A DNA stretch of 64,000 bases from the NCBI RefSeq assembly GCF_036409155.1, contig NZ_JAZGLW010000001.1:2666001-2730000 (forward strand), read 5' to 3'. A model generated the notes under the pieces. The model worked only from the letters and a program-made list of their open reading frames with translations. It ran no database searches and was not told the DNA's origin. Positions 25,811 through 33,908 of this stretch are shown here, piece after piece (positions within the stretch are counted from its first letter, which is position 1; each line of letters opens with the position of its first letter). This DNA comes from Mycobacterium sp. 050128 (GTDB lineage Bacteria; Actinomycetota; Actinomycetes; Mycobacteriales; Mycobacteriaceae). Both the position numbers and the translations under genes were made by a program.

Positions 25811-27510
25811 TCCGTGGGCCGGAGGAGTTAGCCGCCACCACGACGATCGAGGCCGACGTCGTGGTGGTCGGGGCCGGCGCGGTAGGCATCGCCACGGCGC
25901 TGGAACTCGCCGGGGCCGGCGTGCGGGTGGCGTTGATCGAAAGCGGCCTCGAGCGCCCCGACGAAGCCGCACAGGACCTGGCGACTCTCGATTCGCACCA
26001 GGACGACTACTTCCACGCGCGCAGCGAGCTGACGGTCCGGCGACAGGTCGGCGGAACCACGGCGCTGTGGGGTGGGCGTTGCGTCAAGTTCGACCCGATC
26101 GATTTCGAGGACCGGCCGATCACCGCGCAGGCGCCCTGGCCGATCGGCGACAAAGACATCGATCCCTACCGGCAACGAGCCTGCGATTGGGCGGGGTGCG
26201 GTCAGGCGAACTTCAATGCACGCGAGATCCCCGAGATCGCGAATAACAGTCTGGTCGTTGGACTTCCAGACGGCGCGGTGCGCACGACCGATCTCGAACG
26301 CTGGGCCTTGCCGACGCGGTTCGGCCGCGAATATCGCAGCGCGTTGCGAGACGCCCCCACTCTCACGCTGTGGACCGGCCTCACCTGCACCGAGATCGTG
26401 ACGACCGAGGCCGGCGACGCCGTCGACCACCTCGTCGTCAAGACACTCGCCGGCCGGCAGGGCAGGGTCGTCGCGCGGGACTACATCATCGCGACCGGCG
26501 GGCTGGAGGCAACCCGGCTGCTGATGGTGTCGGATCGCCATCACCCGGCAGGTCTGGGAAATGCCGGCGGCCACCTGGGGCGCTGGTACATGTCCCACGT
26601 CGAAGCCCGCGTCGCGCGCGTGCATTTCAACACCGACAAGGTCACCCACGCCTACGAGCGGGACCGCGACGGCGTGTACGTTCGCCGCCGCTTCACCTTC
26701 GACCCACAGCTACTGCGCGACGCGGGGATGCCGAATGCCGCTGTCTGGCTGGTGAATCCGGCGATCAGCGACCCGAGTCACGGAAGCGGGATTTTGTCGG
26801 GCGTCTACCTGACGCTGATCTCGCCGTTCGGTCGCTTCCTGTTGGCGGAGGCGATCCGTGAGGCACACACCAAGCGGGCCGGCTCGCCGCGGGTGCTCGC
26901 GCATCTGCGCAACATCGTTCGCGACCTGTTTCCGTCGATCCGCTTCGCGATCACGTTCTCCTACGCCAGGTTCCTGCGCAGGGGCCGCAAGGCGCCGGGA
27001 TTTTTCGTCAAGAGCGCCGACAACACGTATGCGCTGCACTACCACGGCGAGCATCTTCCGCATTGGGAGAGCCGCGTGGAGCTGACCGACGAGCGAGATG
27101 CGTTGGGAATGCGCAGGATTCGCACTCATATGCACTTCTCCGAGGACGACTTGGTGAGTGTGCGCAAGGCCATCGGCCTGATCGACGAACACCTTCGCCG
27201 CCATGGTGCCGGGTCCGTGGAATGGCTCAGCGACGACGTCGAGGGCCTGGTGCGCGAGTACTTGGCCGAGATGGGTGGCTTCCATCAGGTGGGCACCACC
27301 CGGATGTCGGAGGCCGCCGAGGACGGCGTGGTGGACGCGAACCTTCAGGTGCACGGGGTGCGCGGGTTGTACATCGCGAGCACATCGGTGCTGCCCACGT
27401 CGAGCCAGGCCAACCCGACGCTGCTCGGCATCGCGCTGGGTGTACGGCTTGCCGACCATGTCGCGAGCGCTCGTGCGCAGTGCCGGGCGGGGGATTCCCG
27501 GACCGCCTGA
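25807..27510 (+). CDS. GMC-type FAD-dependent oxidoreductase
   Basis: A 567-residue flavoprotein. The ADP-binding fold VVVVGAGAVGIATALELA is near residue 18, the GMC signature RRQVGGTTALWGGRC follows, and the C-terminus has FHQVGTTRMSEAAEDGVVDANLQVHGVRGLYIAS, with a Q-x-N-P-T-L-L end typical of GMC/glucose-dehydrogenase relatives. Such enzymes oxidise alcohol groups of sugars or sterols. The start overlaps the aldo/keto reductase stop (GTGA). It probably acts on a sugar or sugar-lipid of the cluster. A similar dehydrogenase plus glycosyltransferase pairing occurs in actinobacterial polysaccharide loci. It ends 4 bp before the convergent glycosyltransferase. Confidence 0.88.
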   Translation: MIRGPEELAATTTIEADVVVVGAGAVGIATALELAGAGVRVALIESGLERPDEAAQDLATLDSHQDDYFHARSELTVRRQVGGTTALWGGRCVKFDPIDFEDRPITAQAPWPIGDKDIDPYRQRACDWAGCGQANFNAREIPEIANNSLVVGLPDGAVRTTDLERWALPTRFGREYRSALRDAPTLTLWTGLTCTEIVTTEAGDAVDHLVVKTLAGRQGRVVARDYIIATGGLEATRLLMVSDRHHPAGLGNAGGHLGRWYMSHVEARVARVHFNTDKVTHAYERDRDGVYVRRRFTFDPQLLRDAGMPNAAVWLVNPAISDPSHGSGILSGVYLTLISPFGRFLLAEAIREAHTKRAGSPRVLAHLRNIVRDLFPSIRFAITFSYARFLRRGRKAPGFFVKSADNTYALHYHGEHLPHWESRVELTDERDALGMRRIRTHMHFSEDDLVSVRKAIGLIDEHLRRHGAGSVEWLSDDVEGLVREYLAEMGGFHQVGTTRMSEAAEDGVVDANLQVHGVRGLYIASTSVLPTSSQANPTLLGIALGVRLADHVASARAQCRAGDSRTA

Positions 27511-27514
27511 GGCG

Positions 27515-28573
27515 TCAGCGCCGGCGGGCCAGCACCTCGTCGATGACTTCGAGGAAGCGTTCCGCGACGATGTCGACGGCGCAGTGCTGGGCGTAGTGGC
27601 GCGCCGCCGCGGCCCCGAGCCGCGCCGCGACGGACGAGTCGGCCAGCAGGTCGAACGCGGCGGCCAGCCCGGCGACGTCGTCGATACCGATCGGCGGGCA
27701 GCCCGGTGGCTGGTATTCGGGCAGCCCGCCCGCGGTGGACACGATCGGCATGACGCCCAGCTGCATCGAGAGCACCTGCACACCGCTTTGTGACGCGCGC
27801 CGGTAATGCGAGATCGAGCCCTTGGCGGTCGACAACGCGGGGATGACGTCGGCGTAGCGGTAGCTGCCGTTGCGCCAGACCGTGTGTTTGGGCAAGGCGG
27901 CCGCGTCGAGCGGGCCGTCGCCGATCAGCACCAGGTTGTCGCCGCGCCAGCCTTCGCCGCCGACGTGTCGCTGCCAGGCCTCCAGCACGACGTCGACGTT
28001 CTTGTAGGGGTTGAGCCGGCCGAACAGAACGAAGTCACGGCGTCCCTCGGCGCCCACGAACGGCGGGATGCGGGGTAGGTCGACATCGCTGGCGAGCGGC
28101 ACGACGTGCACCGGCGTGCCGGCGACGTCGCGGCGCGCGGCGATACCGGCCGCGACGTACTCGCTATAGGTGATGGTGGCCGCCGAGCGGGCGCCCCATC
28201 GGTCGAACACCGCACGCTCGTAGGCCGGTGTCTGTTCGTCGGGGTCGTGTGGCCGGTCGTCGTGTACCACCTGAATCCGCGGCGCCCGCCCGGCCAGCAC
28301 GATCCAGCGTGGGTCACGGACGATTTCGGCGATCACCACGTCGGGTGCGAACTTGCGGATCTGGCGCCAGGCCGCCAGGGTCGGCACCCAGGTCGACGCG
28401 GTCTTGAACCGCGGATCGAGCACCAGCTCGTAATCGCGGGCGGCGTCGGACTCCGGGTGTTTGTCCGAGGTCACCAGCAGCACGTCGGCGCCATGGCGGA
28501 TCAGCGCCTCGGACTGCACGCGCACCGCCGGCCGCGTCCACGGCGAAAGCCAAAGCACCCGAGGTGAATTCAC
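27515..28573 (-). CDS. GT4-family glycosyltransferase
   Basis: A 352-residue GT-B glycosyltransferase. The N-terminus VNSPRVLWLSPWTRPAVR is typical, the acceptor half contains a His/Asp-rich HDDRPHDPDEQTP segment, and the GT4 half has FGRLNPYKNVDVVLEAW, VLIGDGPLD, and a donor loop that reads HYRRASQSGVQVLSMQLG. The usual E-x7-E is weakly conserved at that loop, so the donor specificity or mechanism may differ. The GTG start at 28573 overlaps the methyltransferase stop by 4 bp; the longer frame upstream is antisense overlap with that gene. These two minus-strand genes form a small operon facing the GMC gene. Confidence 0.85.
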   Translation of the reverse strand: MNSPRVLWLSPWTRPAVRVQSEALIRHGADVLLVTSDKHPESDAARDYELVLDPRFKTASTWVPTLAAWRQIRKFAPDVVIAEIVRDPRWIVLAGRAPRIQVVHDDRPHDPDEQTPAYERAVFDRWGARSAATITYSEYVAAGIAARRDVAGTPVHVVPLASDVDLPRIPPFVGAEGRRDFVLFGRLNPYKNVDVVLEAWQRHVGGEGWRGDNLVLIGDGPLDAAALPKHTVWRNGSYRYADVIPALSTAKGSISHYRRASQSGVQVLSMQLGVMPIVSTAGGLPEYQPPGCPPIGIDDVAGLAAAFDLLADSSVAARLGAAAARHYAQHCAVDIVAERFLEVIDEVLARRR

Positions 28574-29391
28574 TGCTCTCCGTCGGCCTGTAGGAAGATA
28601 TCGGCGTCGGTCCACATCTTGGTTTCCAGCGATCGCCGGGGCACTGCCGCAAGCAGATTCGTGACATGTGGCGAGGCGAGCAGCCGCCACACCAGCGGAT
28701 TGATCTTCGCCCGCGTCCAGATGTGCAGACCCATACCGCCGATCGCCCACCACCGCGTCTTGGAGGTGTGGAACTGCATGCCGAAGCGTTGCCCGATCAG
28801 TTCCAGGGTCCGCTTTTGGTAGAAGGTGATGTGCTGCCCGGTGGCAAAGGCGTAGTACATCCATTCCTCGGTCGACGGGGGTCCGCCGTCGAAAAGCTCC
28901 GTCGTGAAGACGATCGTGTCGGTGCCGGTGGTGTCGAGCAGCTCGGCCACGAACGCGACGGGGTCGGCGAGATGCTCCATTACTTCGAAGGCGGTGACGA
29001 CGGTATACGGCGCGCCCGGACCCACCTTTGCCTCGAAGCCCTGCGCGGTCAGGTTGGGGGAGTACTTGTCGGTCCAGTAGTAGTCGAAGCCGATGTCGCG
29101 CATCAGACGGGTGAAAACGCCGTAGCCCCCGGCCGCGTCGAGAAACCGGCCCCGCGGATCGAACAGGTAATACAGCAACACCGACATCGCCCGCGCCAGG
29201 TATTGGTTGCGCCACAGCATCGTGGTGTCCGCCGCCGCCATCGGGCTGGCATACGCCTCGTCCAGCCAATAGGGCTCTTCGGTGGTCAGCACACCGCAGT
29301 TATCGCAGAAGTAGTACGTGCAATCGTATTTGCAGAGCACCTCGTGATTGAACGCCGGCGTGGTGGCCGAACTGCAGATGCGGCACCGCAC
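28570..29391 (-). CDS. Class I SAM-dependent methyltransferase with N-terminal zinc ribbon
   Basis: A ~273-residue protein. The N-terminus carries a four-cysteine zinc-ribbon-like element (CRICSS and YYFCDNCGVL), followed by a Rossmann methyltransferase domain with FLDAAGGYGVFTRLMRD as motif I and VTAFEVMEHLADP as the post-motif. This layout is common in sugar methyltransferases of polysaccharide and natural product loci. The GTG at 29391 is preferred because AGGAGG lies ten bases before it (29402-29407); the frame is open further upstream to an ATG at 29463 but that part looks unrelated. Likely O- or C-methylation of a cluster sugar. Confidence 0.85.
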   Translation of the reverse strand: MRCRICSSATTPAFNHEVLCKYDCTYYFCDNCGVLTTEEPYWLDEAYASPMAAADTTMLWRNQYLARAMSVLLYYLFDPRGRFLDAAGGYGVFTRLMRDIGFDYYWTDKYSPNLTAQGFEAKVGPGAPYTVVTAFEVMEHLADPVAFVAELLDTTGTDTIVFTTELFDGGPPSTEEWMYYAFATGQHITFYQKRTLELIGQRFGMQFHTSKTRWWAIGGMGLHIWTRAKINPLVWRLLASPHVTNLLAAVPRRSLETKMWTDADIFLQADGEQ

Positions 29392-29522
29392 GGTCTCAAT
29401 CCCTCCTGAGCGTCCTCGCGATATCAGCAAAACGGAGCGGACAGTGGAAAACCTACGGCACATTCCGCGCGGCGGGCAACCCGCGCCGAGGCGATCCGCG
29501 AAACGCGGGCCGGCGCTGCCGG

Positions 29523-29559
29523 ACGTGGGAAATCGCCGGGGCTACAAGAACTCCCACGT
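29523..29559. promoter_or_regulatory. Inverted repeat in the divergent intergenic region
   Basis: ACGTGGGA (29523-29530) and TCCCACGT (29552-29559) form a perfect 8-bp inverted repeat with a 21-base spacer. It lies in the 230-bp gap between the divergent methyltransferase and FkbM-like genes, about 60 bp before the latter's ATG. It could be an operator for either gene. Confidence 0.4.
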
Positions 29560-29621
29560 GCGGAGTTGTCGACCGCGATACGCAAATTCTGCGCTCTCGG
29601 GATGGTAGCTTTAGTGACCAA

Positions 29622-30473
29622 ATGCCCAAAGAGACGCTCAAGGGAAAGATCCGGCGCATCCTCGGCACCCAAACGCGGGATCAGCTCAAGGATCTGATCC
29701 TTTTCGACCATTCCCAGTCGCTGAAGGCGAACCACCCGAATCCGCTGAACCGCGCGGGCAAGAAGTGTTTTTCGTCGACGGACGAGGACGGCATCACGCT
29801 GGAGATCCTGCGTCGCATCGGCCACCTCGACGACGGAGTATTCGCCGAATTCGGTGTCGGCGACGGGACGGAAAACAACACGCTGATCCTTGCCGCCCTG
29901 GGCTGGAAGGGCTTCTGGGTCGGGGGACAGGACTTGGCGGTCACCTACCGGGACGGCCCGCACTTCACCTACGAGAAGGCCTGGATCACCGCGGAGAACA
30001 TCGTGGCGCTGAGCGGGACATGTCTGCGGAGAATCGGTGCCACCGCGGTCGACGTCGTCTCCCTGGACCTGGACGGCAACGACATCTACTTGATCGAAAA
30101 GCTCTTGGCAGACGGCATGCGCCCGAAGCTGTTCATCGTCGAGTACAACGCCAAGTTCCCGCCGCCGGTGAAATTCCAGATCAGCTACGACCCCGACCAC
30201 CAATGGCAATCCGACGACTATTTCGGGGCTTCGCTGAGCAGTTTCGCCGAAATGTTCAGACGCTTCGACTACCGGCTGGTGTGCTGCAATTCCCATTCGG
30301 GTACCAATGCCTTCTTCGTCGACAGCGCTGTGTCGCAGCACTTTGCGGACGTGCCGAGTGACATCGGCGAGCTCTATGTCGAGCCCCGGTACTTCCTCTA
30401 TTCCGGGCGGTACTCGCAGCACAAGACATCGCTGCGCACGATCGAGAAGATACTGGGCCAGCGCGAGCAGTGA
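29622..30473 (+). CDS. FkbM-like methyltransferase-family protein
   Basis: A 283-residue protein without signal peptide. The motif FAEFGVGDGTENNTLILAALGWKGFWVGG resembles the SAM-binding region of FkbM-type proteins, and DVVSLDLDGNDIYLIEKLL resembles their second conserved motif. The C-terminal half contains CCNSHSGTNAFFV. The overall match to true FkbM methyltransferases is partial, so I treat the family as likely and the activity as uncertain. It is the only plus-strand gene between two minus-strand blocks, with its own upstream region. Its codons look somewhat more AT-rich than neighbours, a possible sign of separate acquisition. Confidence 0.6.
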   Translation: MPKETLKGKIRRILGTQTRDQLKDLILFDHSQSLKANHPNPLNRAGKKCFSSTDEDGITLEILRRIGHLDDGVFAEFGVGDGTENNTLILAALGWKGFWVGGQDLAVTYRDGPHFTYEKAWITAENIVALSGTCLRRIGATAVDVVSLDLDGNDIYLIEKLLADGMRPKLFIVEYNAKFPPPVKFQISYDPDHQWQSDDYFGASLSSFAEMFRRFDYRLVCCNSHSGTNAFFVDSAVSQHFADVPSDIGELYVEPRYFLYSGRYSQHKTSLRTIEKILGQREQ

Positions 30474-30495
30474 ATTCGAAGCGGCACAACGAGAT

Positions 30496-32442
30496 TCACA
30501 ATACCGCGTTGATCGCCTCGATGTAGGCGTCGGTCATCGCCTCCACCGTATAGTGCTTGTGCATGCGTTCGTAGCCGCGCTGCCCGATCGACGGCAATTC
30601 GTCGGGCTCCGCGAGGATGTCGGCCAAGCGCTCTCGCCATCCCGACACCGACACGGGGTCCACGAGGAATCCCGCCTTTCCGAAATCCAGCATCTCGGGT
30701 ACGGCGCAAATCGCCGACGCCGCAACCGGTATCGACCGGGCCATCGCCTCGAGAATCACCAGCGGGAAAGCCTCGGAGCGGCTGGGAACACACAGCAGAT
30801 CCGCATCGGCCAGCGCCGTCTCGGGGCCGGCTACCCAGCCGCGCCAGTGCACCCTGTCGCGCAGCTCCGCCGGCGTGCGTGCCTGCAGCTTCTCCCGGTC
30901 CGGGCCATCACCGAAAATCGATAGCTGCCAAGGCATATCGGTCAGTCCGGCGAGGGCCTCGACCAGCAGGTGCGGGTTCTTGTGCTCGAGGATGCGCGAC
31001 AACATCACCAGGTGCAGCGGCTCGCCGGCGGTCCGGGTCCGGGTCGGTGGCACGGGATCGCCGGCCCGGGCGACGCCGTTGGGGGCGACGAAACGCCGGC
31101 CCCAGAGCCGATGCTGTGCGGCAAGCATGTCCCAGTGCCGTTGCGCCAGAACGATGAAACCGTCTGCCTGGCGCATGGCAACGGTCAGTGGCCGGGAATA
31201 GATGGGCCGGTCCTGTTCGGGAGGAACATGCGGTGCCACCAGCCAGCGCCGGCCCTTGCCGGCCGCGCGCCACAATGTCGCAAACCCCGCCTCGGTATTG
31301 GTGTCGGCGGTGATGAGCACGGTCGGGCCCTCTGGCACGTCGATCACCGGCGCCCACCAGGGCTGGCGCACGACGCGCACGGTCGGCGGGATCTCGGCGA
31401 TCAACGGGCCGAACCGCTGCACGCAGACGATGGTGACCGAGTAGCCGCGCCGGTCCAATTCCGTTGCCAGCAATGCTTTTTGACGCTCGGCACCGCCGTA
31501 CACCAGGCGGTTGCTGGAGATCACGATCGACGGCAGGTCGGTGCGGCGGGCGACGGGCACCTCGCGCCTGGAGCTCTGGACGCGCTGCAGCAGCGTGGTA
31601 CCGGCCAGATACAGATCCGCGTGATGAACGCTCTTCTGGTGTTCGAGCAGTAGCGCGGTGTTGGTGCGCGCCAACTCCCGCTGGCGGCGGCGCTGGTCGC
31701 CCCGGCCGGTCGTCGGGCCGCCCCGATCGACGCCGAGCTCGTCGGCAAGCAGCAACCGCCAGCCCGCCGCGCGGGCCCGCGCCTGCCAGTCGGCCGTTTC
31801 GCCGTAGCCGAAGAACTCTTCGTCGAATCCGCCGATGGTGTTCCACGCCGCGCGGTTGATCGCCAGACAGGTACCGTCCAAATCGCCGTCGAGACTTTGT
31901 GATTCGAGCGGCTGTCGGGCATAGCGCGGTGAGATCGGCGTGCCGCGCAGCGAGTCGGAATGACCGGCGTCGGCCATCAGTGCCCGGGCGACGGTGTGGC
32001 GCCGGGTCGCGACGTCCCAGGGCCTGCGGCCGGCCGCCGGGCCGTCCTGGGCCATCGGCGAGACCGCCGCGACTTTCGGCCGACGCAGCAACTCCCGGGT
32101 GCGGGTCAAGGGCCCCAGCAGTCGGGCATCGGCACGAAGCAACAGCAGATCGGCGTCGGGAGGTGCGTGCTCGACCAGCGCGTTGAATGCCGCCGCGAAG
32201 CCACCATTCGCCGACCCCGGCACCCAGTGCACGGCCGGGTGCCGTGCGGCCAAGTCCTCGATGTCGTTGGCGCAGACATAGACTCCGAGCTCGGGTAGGT
32301 GCTCGGCGACGCTGGCCAGGCACGCCTGAAGCGACTCACCGGAGTGCGCGACGATCAGCACCGCGAGTGACCGCGTCGACGGCAGCGCGGCCGAGTCGCC
32401 GACCGGTTGCTTCAGATAGGACCGATCCAATTCATGCTTCAT
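30496..32442 (-). CDS. GT2-GT4 fusion glycosyltransferase
   Basis: A 648-residue bifunctional-looking protein. Residues ~25-290 form a GT2 domain of the rhamnosyltransferase type: SLAVLIVAHSGESLQACLAS, a degenerate donor region with LLLRADARLLG, and FDEEFFGYGETADWQARA at the acceptor end. Residues ~315-648 form a GT4 domain: SNRLVYGGAERQKALLA, VAPNGVARAG, LSRILEHKNPHLLVEAL, and SRSEAFPLVILEAMARSIP. It could add two consecutive sugars. The ATG at 32442 overlaps the flippase stop by 4 bp, so it is the last gene of a flippase-led operon; the longer frame upstream is antisense to nothing and has no RBS support. Fusion of these two families is unusual but not unknown. Confidence 0.88.
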   Translation of the reverse strand: MKHELDRSYLKQPVGDSAALPSTRSLAVLIVAHSGESLQACLASVAEHLPELGVYVCANDIEDLAARHPAVHWVPGSANGGFAAAFNALVEHAPPDADLLLLRADARLLGPLTRTRELLRRPKVAAVSPMAQDGPAAGRRPWDVATRRHTVARALMADAGHSDSLRGTPISPRYARQPLESQSLDGDLDGTCLAINRAAWNTIGGFDEEFFGYGETADWQARARAAGWRLLLADELGVDRGGPTTGRGDQRRRQRELARTNTALLLEHQKSVHHADLYLAGTTLLQRVQSSRREVPVARRTDLPSIVISSNRLVYGGAERQKALLATELDRRGYSVTIVCVQRFGPLIAEIPPTVRVVRQPWWAPVIDVPEGPTVLITADTNTEAGFATLWRAAGKGRRWLVAPHVPPEQDRPIYSRPLTVAMRQADGFIVLAQRHWDMLAAQHRLWGRRFVAPNGVARAGDPVPPTRTRTAGEPLHLVMLSRILEHKNPHLLVEALAGLTDMPWQLSIFGDGPDREKLQARTPAELRDRVHWRGWVAGPETALADADLLCVPSRSEAFPLVILEAMARSIPVAASAICAVPEMLDFGKAGFLVDPVSVSGWRERLADILAEPDELPSIGQRGYERMHKHYTVEAMTDAYIEAINAVL

Positions 32443-33902
32443 GCCGCGAGCTGACTCCGGCGCAGCGAGCTCAGGTCCGACCAGCGCAGCGGCCCGACGG
32501 CCGCGCTGGTGGCCAGGTAGACGGCCGCGCCGACCGCCAGGATGACAACCACGTGATGGCCCGAAAGCAGTAGTGTGACAACGACACTGGCGCCCGTCGG
32601 CACCAACACCCGCAGCAAGAAGACCATCGGTGTGCGGTAGCCGCAGTGCCGGTGCAGCCACCAGCTGCTGATCACCATGTTGAAGAACTCCGTGCACACC
32701 AGCGCGACGCCGGGCCCGATCGCACCGTAGCGCCCGGCCAGCCAGAGGTTGAGCCCGACGTTGAGCACCAGGGTGGCGATGGTCAACCAGAACAAGATCC
32801 GCTGATGGTGGCTGGCGACCAACCCCTGGCCGAGCGTGCCGCTGACGAATCGCAGTGCCGCAGCGACGAATAACAACGCCAGGGTCGGGGTCCCGCGGGC
32901 GACGAACGCCTGGTCGCCGAAGAGCCCGATCAACGGACCTGCCAGCAGCGCGCCGATCACCGCTACCGGAACCGCGACGAAGTACATCAACTCGACGCTG
33001 CGGCGCAGAAAGCCGGCGAACGCGACGACGTCACGCGCAAACAGCTCGGTGGCCGTCGACAGCGTCGACTTCAGGAAGATCAGCGACACCACGATGGTGT
33101 TGAAGGCGATCGTGAAGGCCAACCCGTACACACCGACCTCGGAGTGGGTGCTCAATAGCGACAGGATCACGCCGTCGGCGCGGCAGTACAGCAGCCCGAC
33201 GACGAGGAATCCGATCAGCGGCAGGCTTTCCCGCAACAGGTCGGTGGCCTCCCGTGGCGCGAAGACCGGCCGCACCGAGATGTGGCGCATCGCGGCGGCG
33301 CCCTGGATCAGCAGTGCCACGGCGGGCGGAATGAGTTGTGCGACAGCGAACCAGATGACGTCGGCGCGCTGTGTCACCAGGATGGCGACCATGGCCAGTG
33401 CGCCGAGCCTGCCGACGACGTCGGAGATCGCTACGGCGGTGAACCGCACGGTGGCAAGAAACACCGGCTCGAACCGCGTCACCATGGTCTGCATCAGCAG
33501 CGCCCCGGACAGCACGATGAGCATCACCTGCACATCGGAGTCGTGATAGACCAGCAAGCCCGACCCGGCCGCCAGCAGCGCCAGCGGAAGGCAGTAGACC
33601 AGGGCCATACCGCTGTTGACGCGGACCAGGCGCTCGAGGTCGCCGCGGCCGGAGGTCACCCGCCGCACGATCACGGTGGCGATGCCGAGGTCGGCCAGGC
33701 TGGTCCACATGGCGATGAAGAGCATCGCGATGGAGAGCAGGCCGTAACGTCCGGGACCCAGATAGCGGGCGGTCATGGCCACCGACACCACCGAGGCCAT
33801 CATCCCCAGCGCGCGGCAGATCAGCTGGATGGAGAACGCGTGAGCCACCCGCCGCAGCGGCACTGACGATACGACCGCACCGGGTGCCGTCGGCTCAGTC
33901 AT
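32439..33902 (-). CDS. Oligosaccharide flippase (Wzx/MATE-like)
   Basis: A 487-residue membrane protein with about 12-14 predicted helices and the typical N-terminal segment of polysaccharide transporters (ARYLGPGRYGLLSIAMLFIAMW). The central charged helix carries ESLPLIGFLVVGLLYCRADG. It would flip the lipid-linked repeat unit across the membrane for polymerisation by the Wzy-like protein at 22298-23773. The start is an ATG at 33902, 6 bp after the stop of the sugar transferase gene; its own stop overlaps the GT2-GT4 gene (ATGA). Initiating transferase, flippase and glycosyltransferase thus lie in one operon. Confidence 0.9.
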   Translation of the reverse strand: MTEPTAPGAVVSSVPLRRVAHAFSIQLICRALGMMASVVSVAMTARYLGPGRYGLLSIAMLFIAMWTSLADLGIATVIVRRVTSGRGDLERLVRVNSGMALVYCLPLALLAAGSGLLVYHDSDVQVMLIVLSGALLMQTMVTRFEPVFLATVRFTAVAISDVVGRLGALAMVAILVTQRADVIWFAVAQLIPPAVALLIQGAAAMRHISVRPVFAPREATDLLRESLPLIGFLVVGLLYCRADGVILSLLSTHSEVGVYGLAFTIAFNTIVVSLIFLKSTLSTATELFARDVVAFAGFLRRSVELMYFVAVPVAVIGALLAGPLIGLFGDQAFVARGTPTLALLFVAAALRFVSGTLGQGLVASHHQRILFWLTIATLVLNVGLNLWLAGRYGAIGPGVALVCTEFFNMVISSWWLHRHCGYRTPMVFLLRVLVPTGASVVVTLLLSGHHVVVILAVGAAVYLATSAAVGPLRWSDLSSLRRSQLAA

Positions 33903-33908
33903 GACTCC

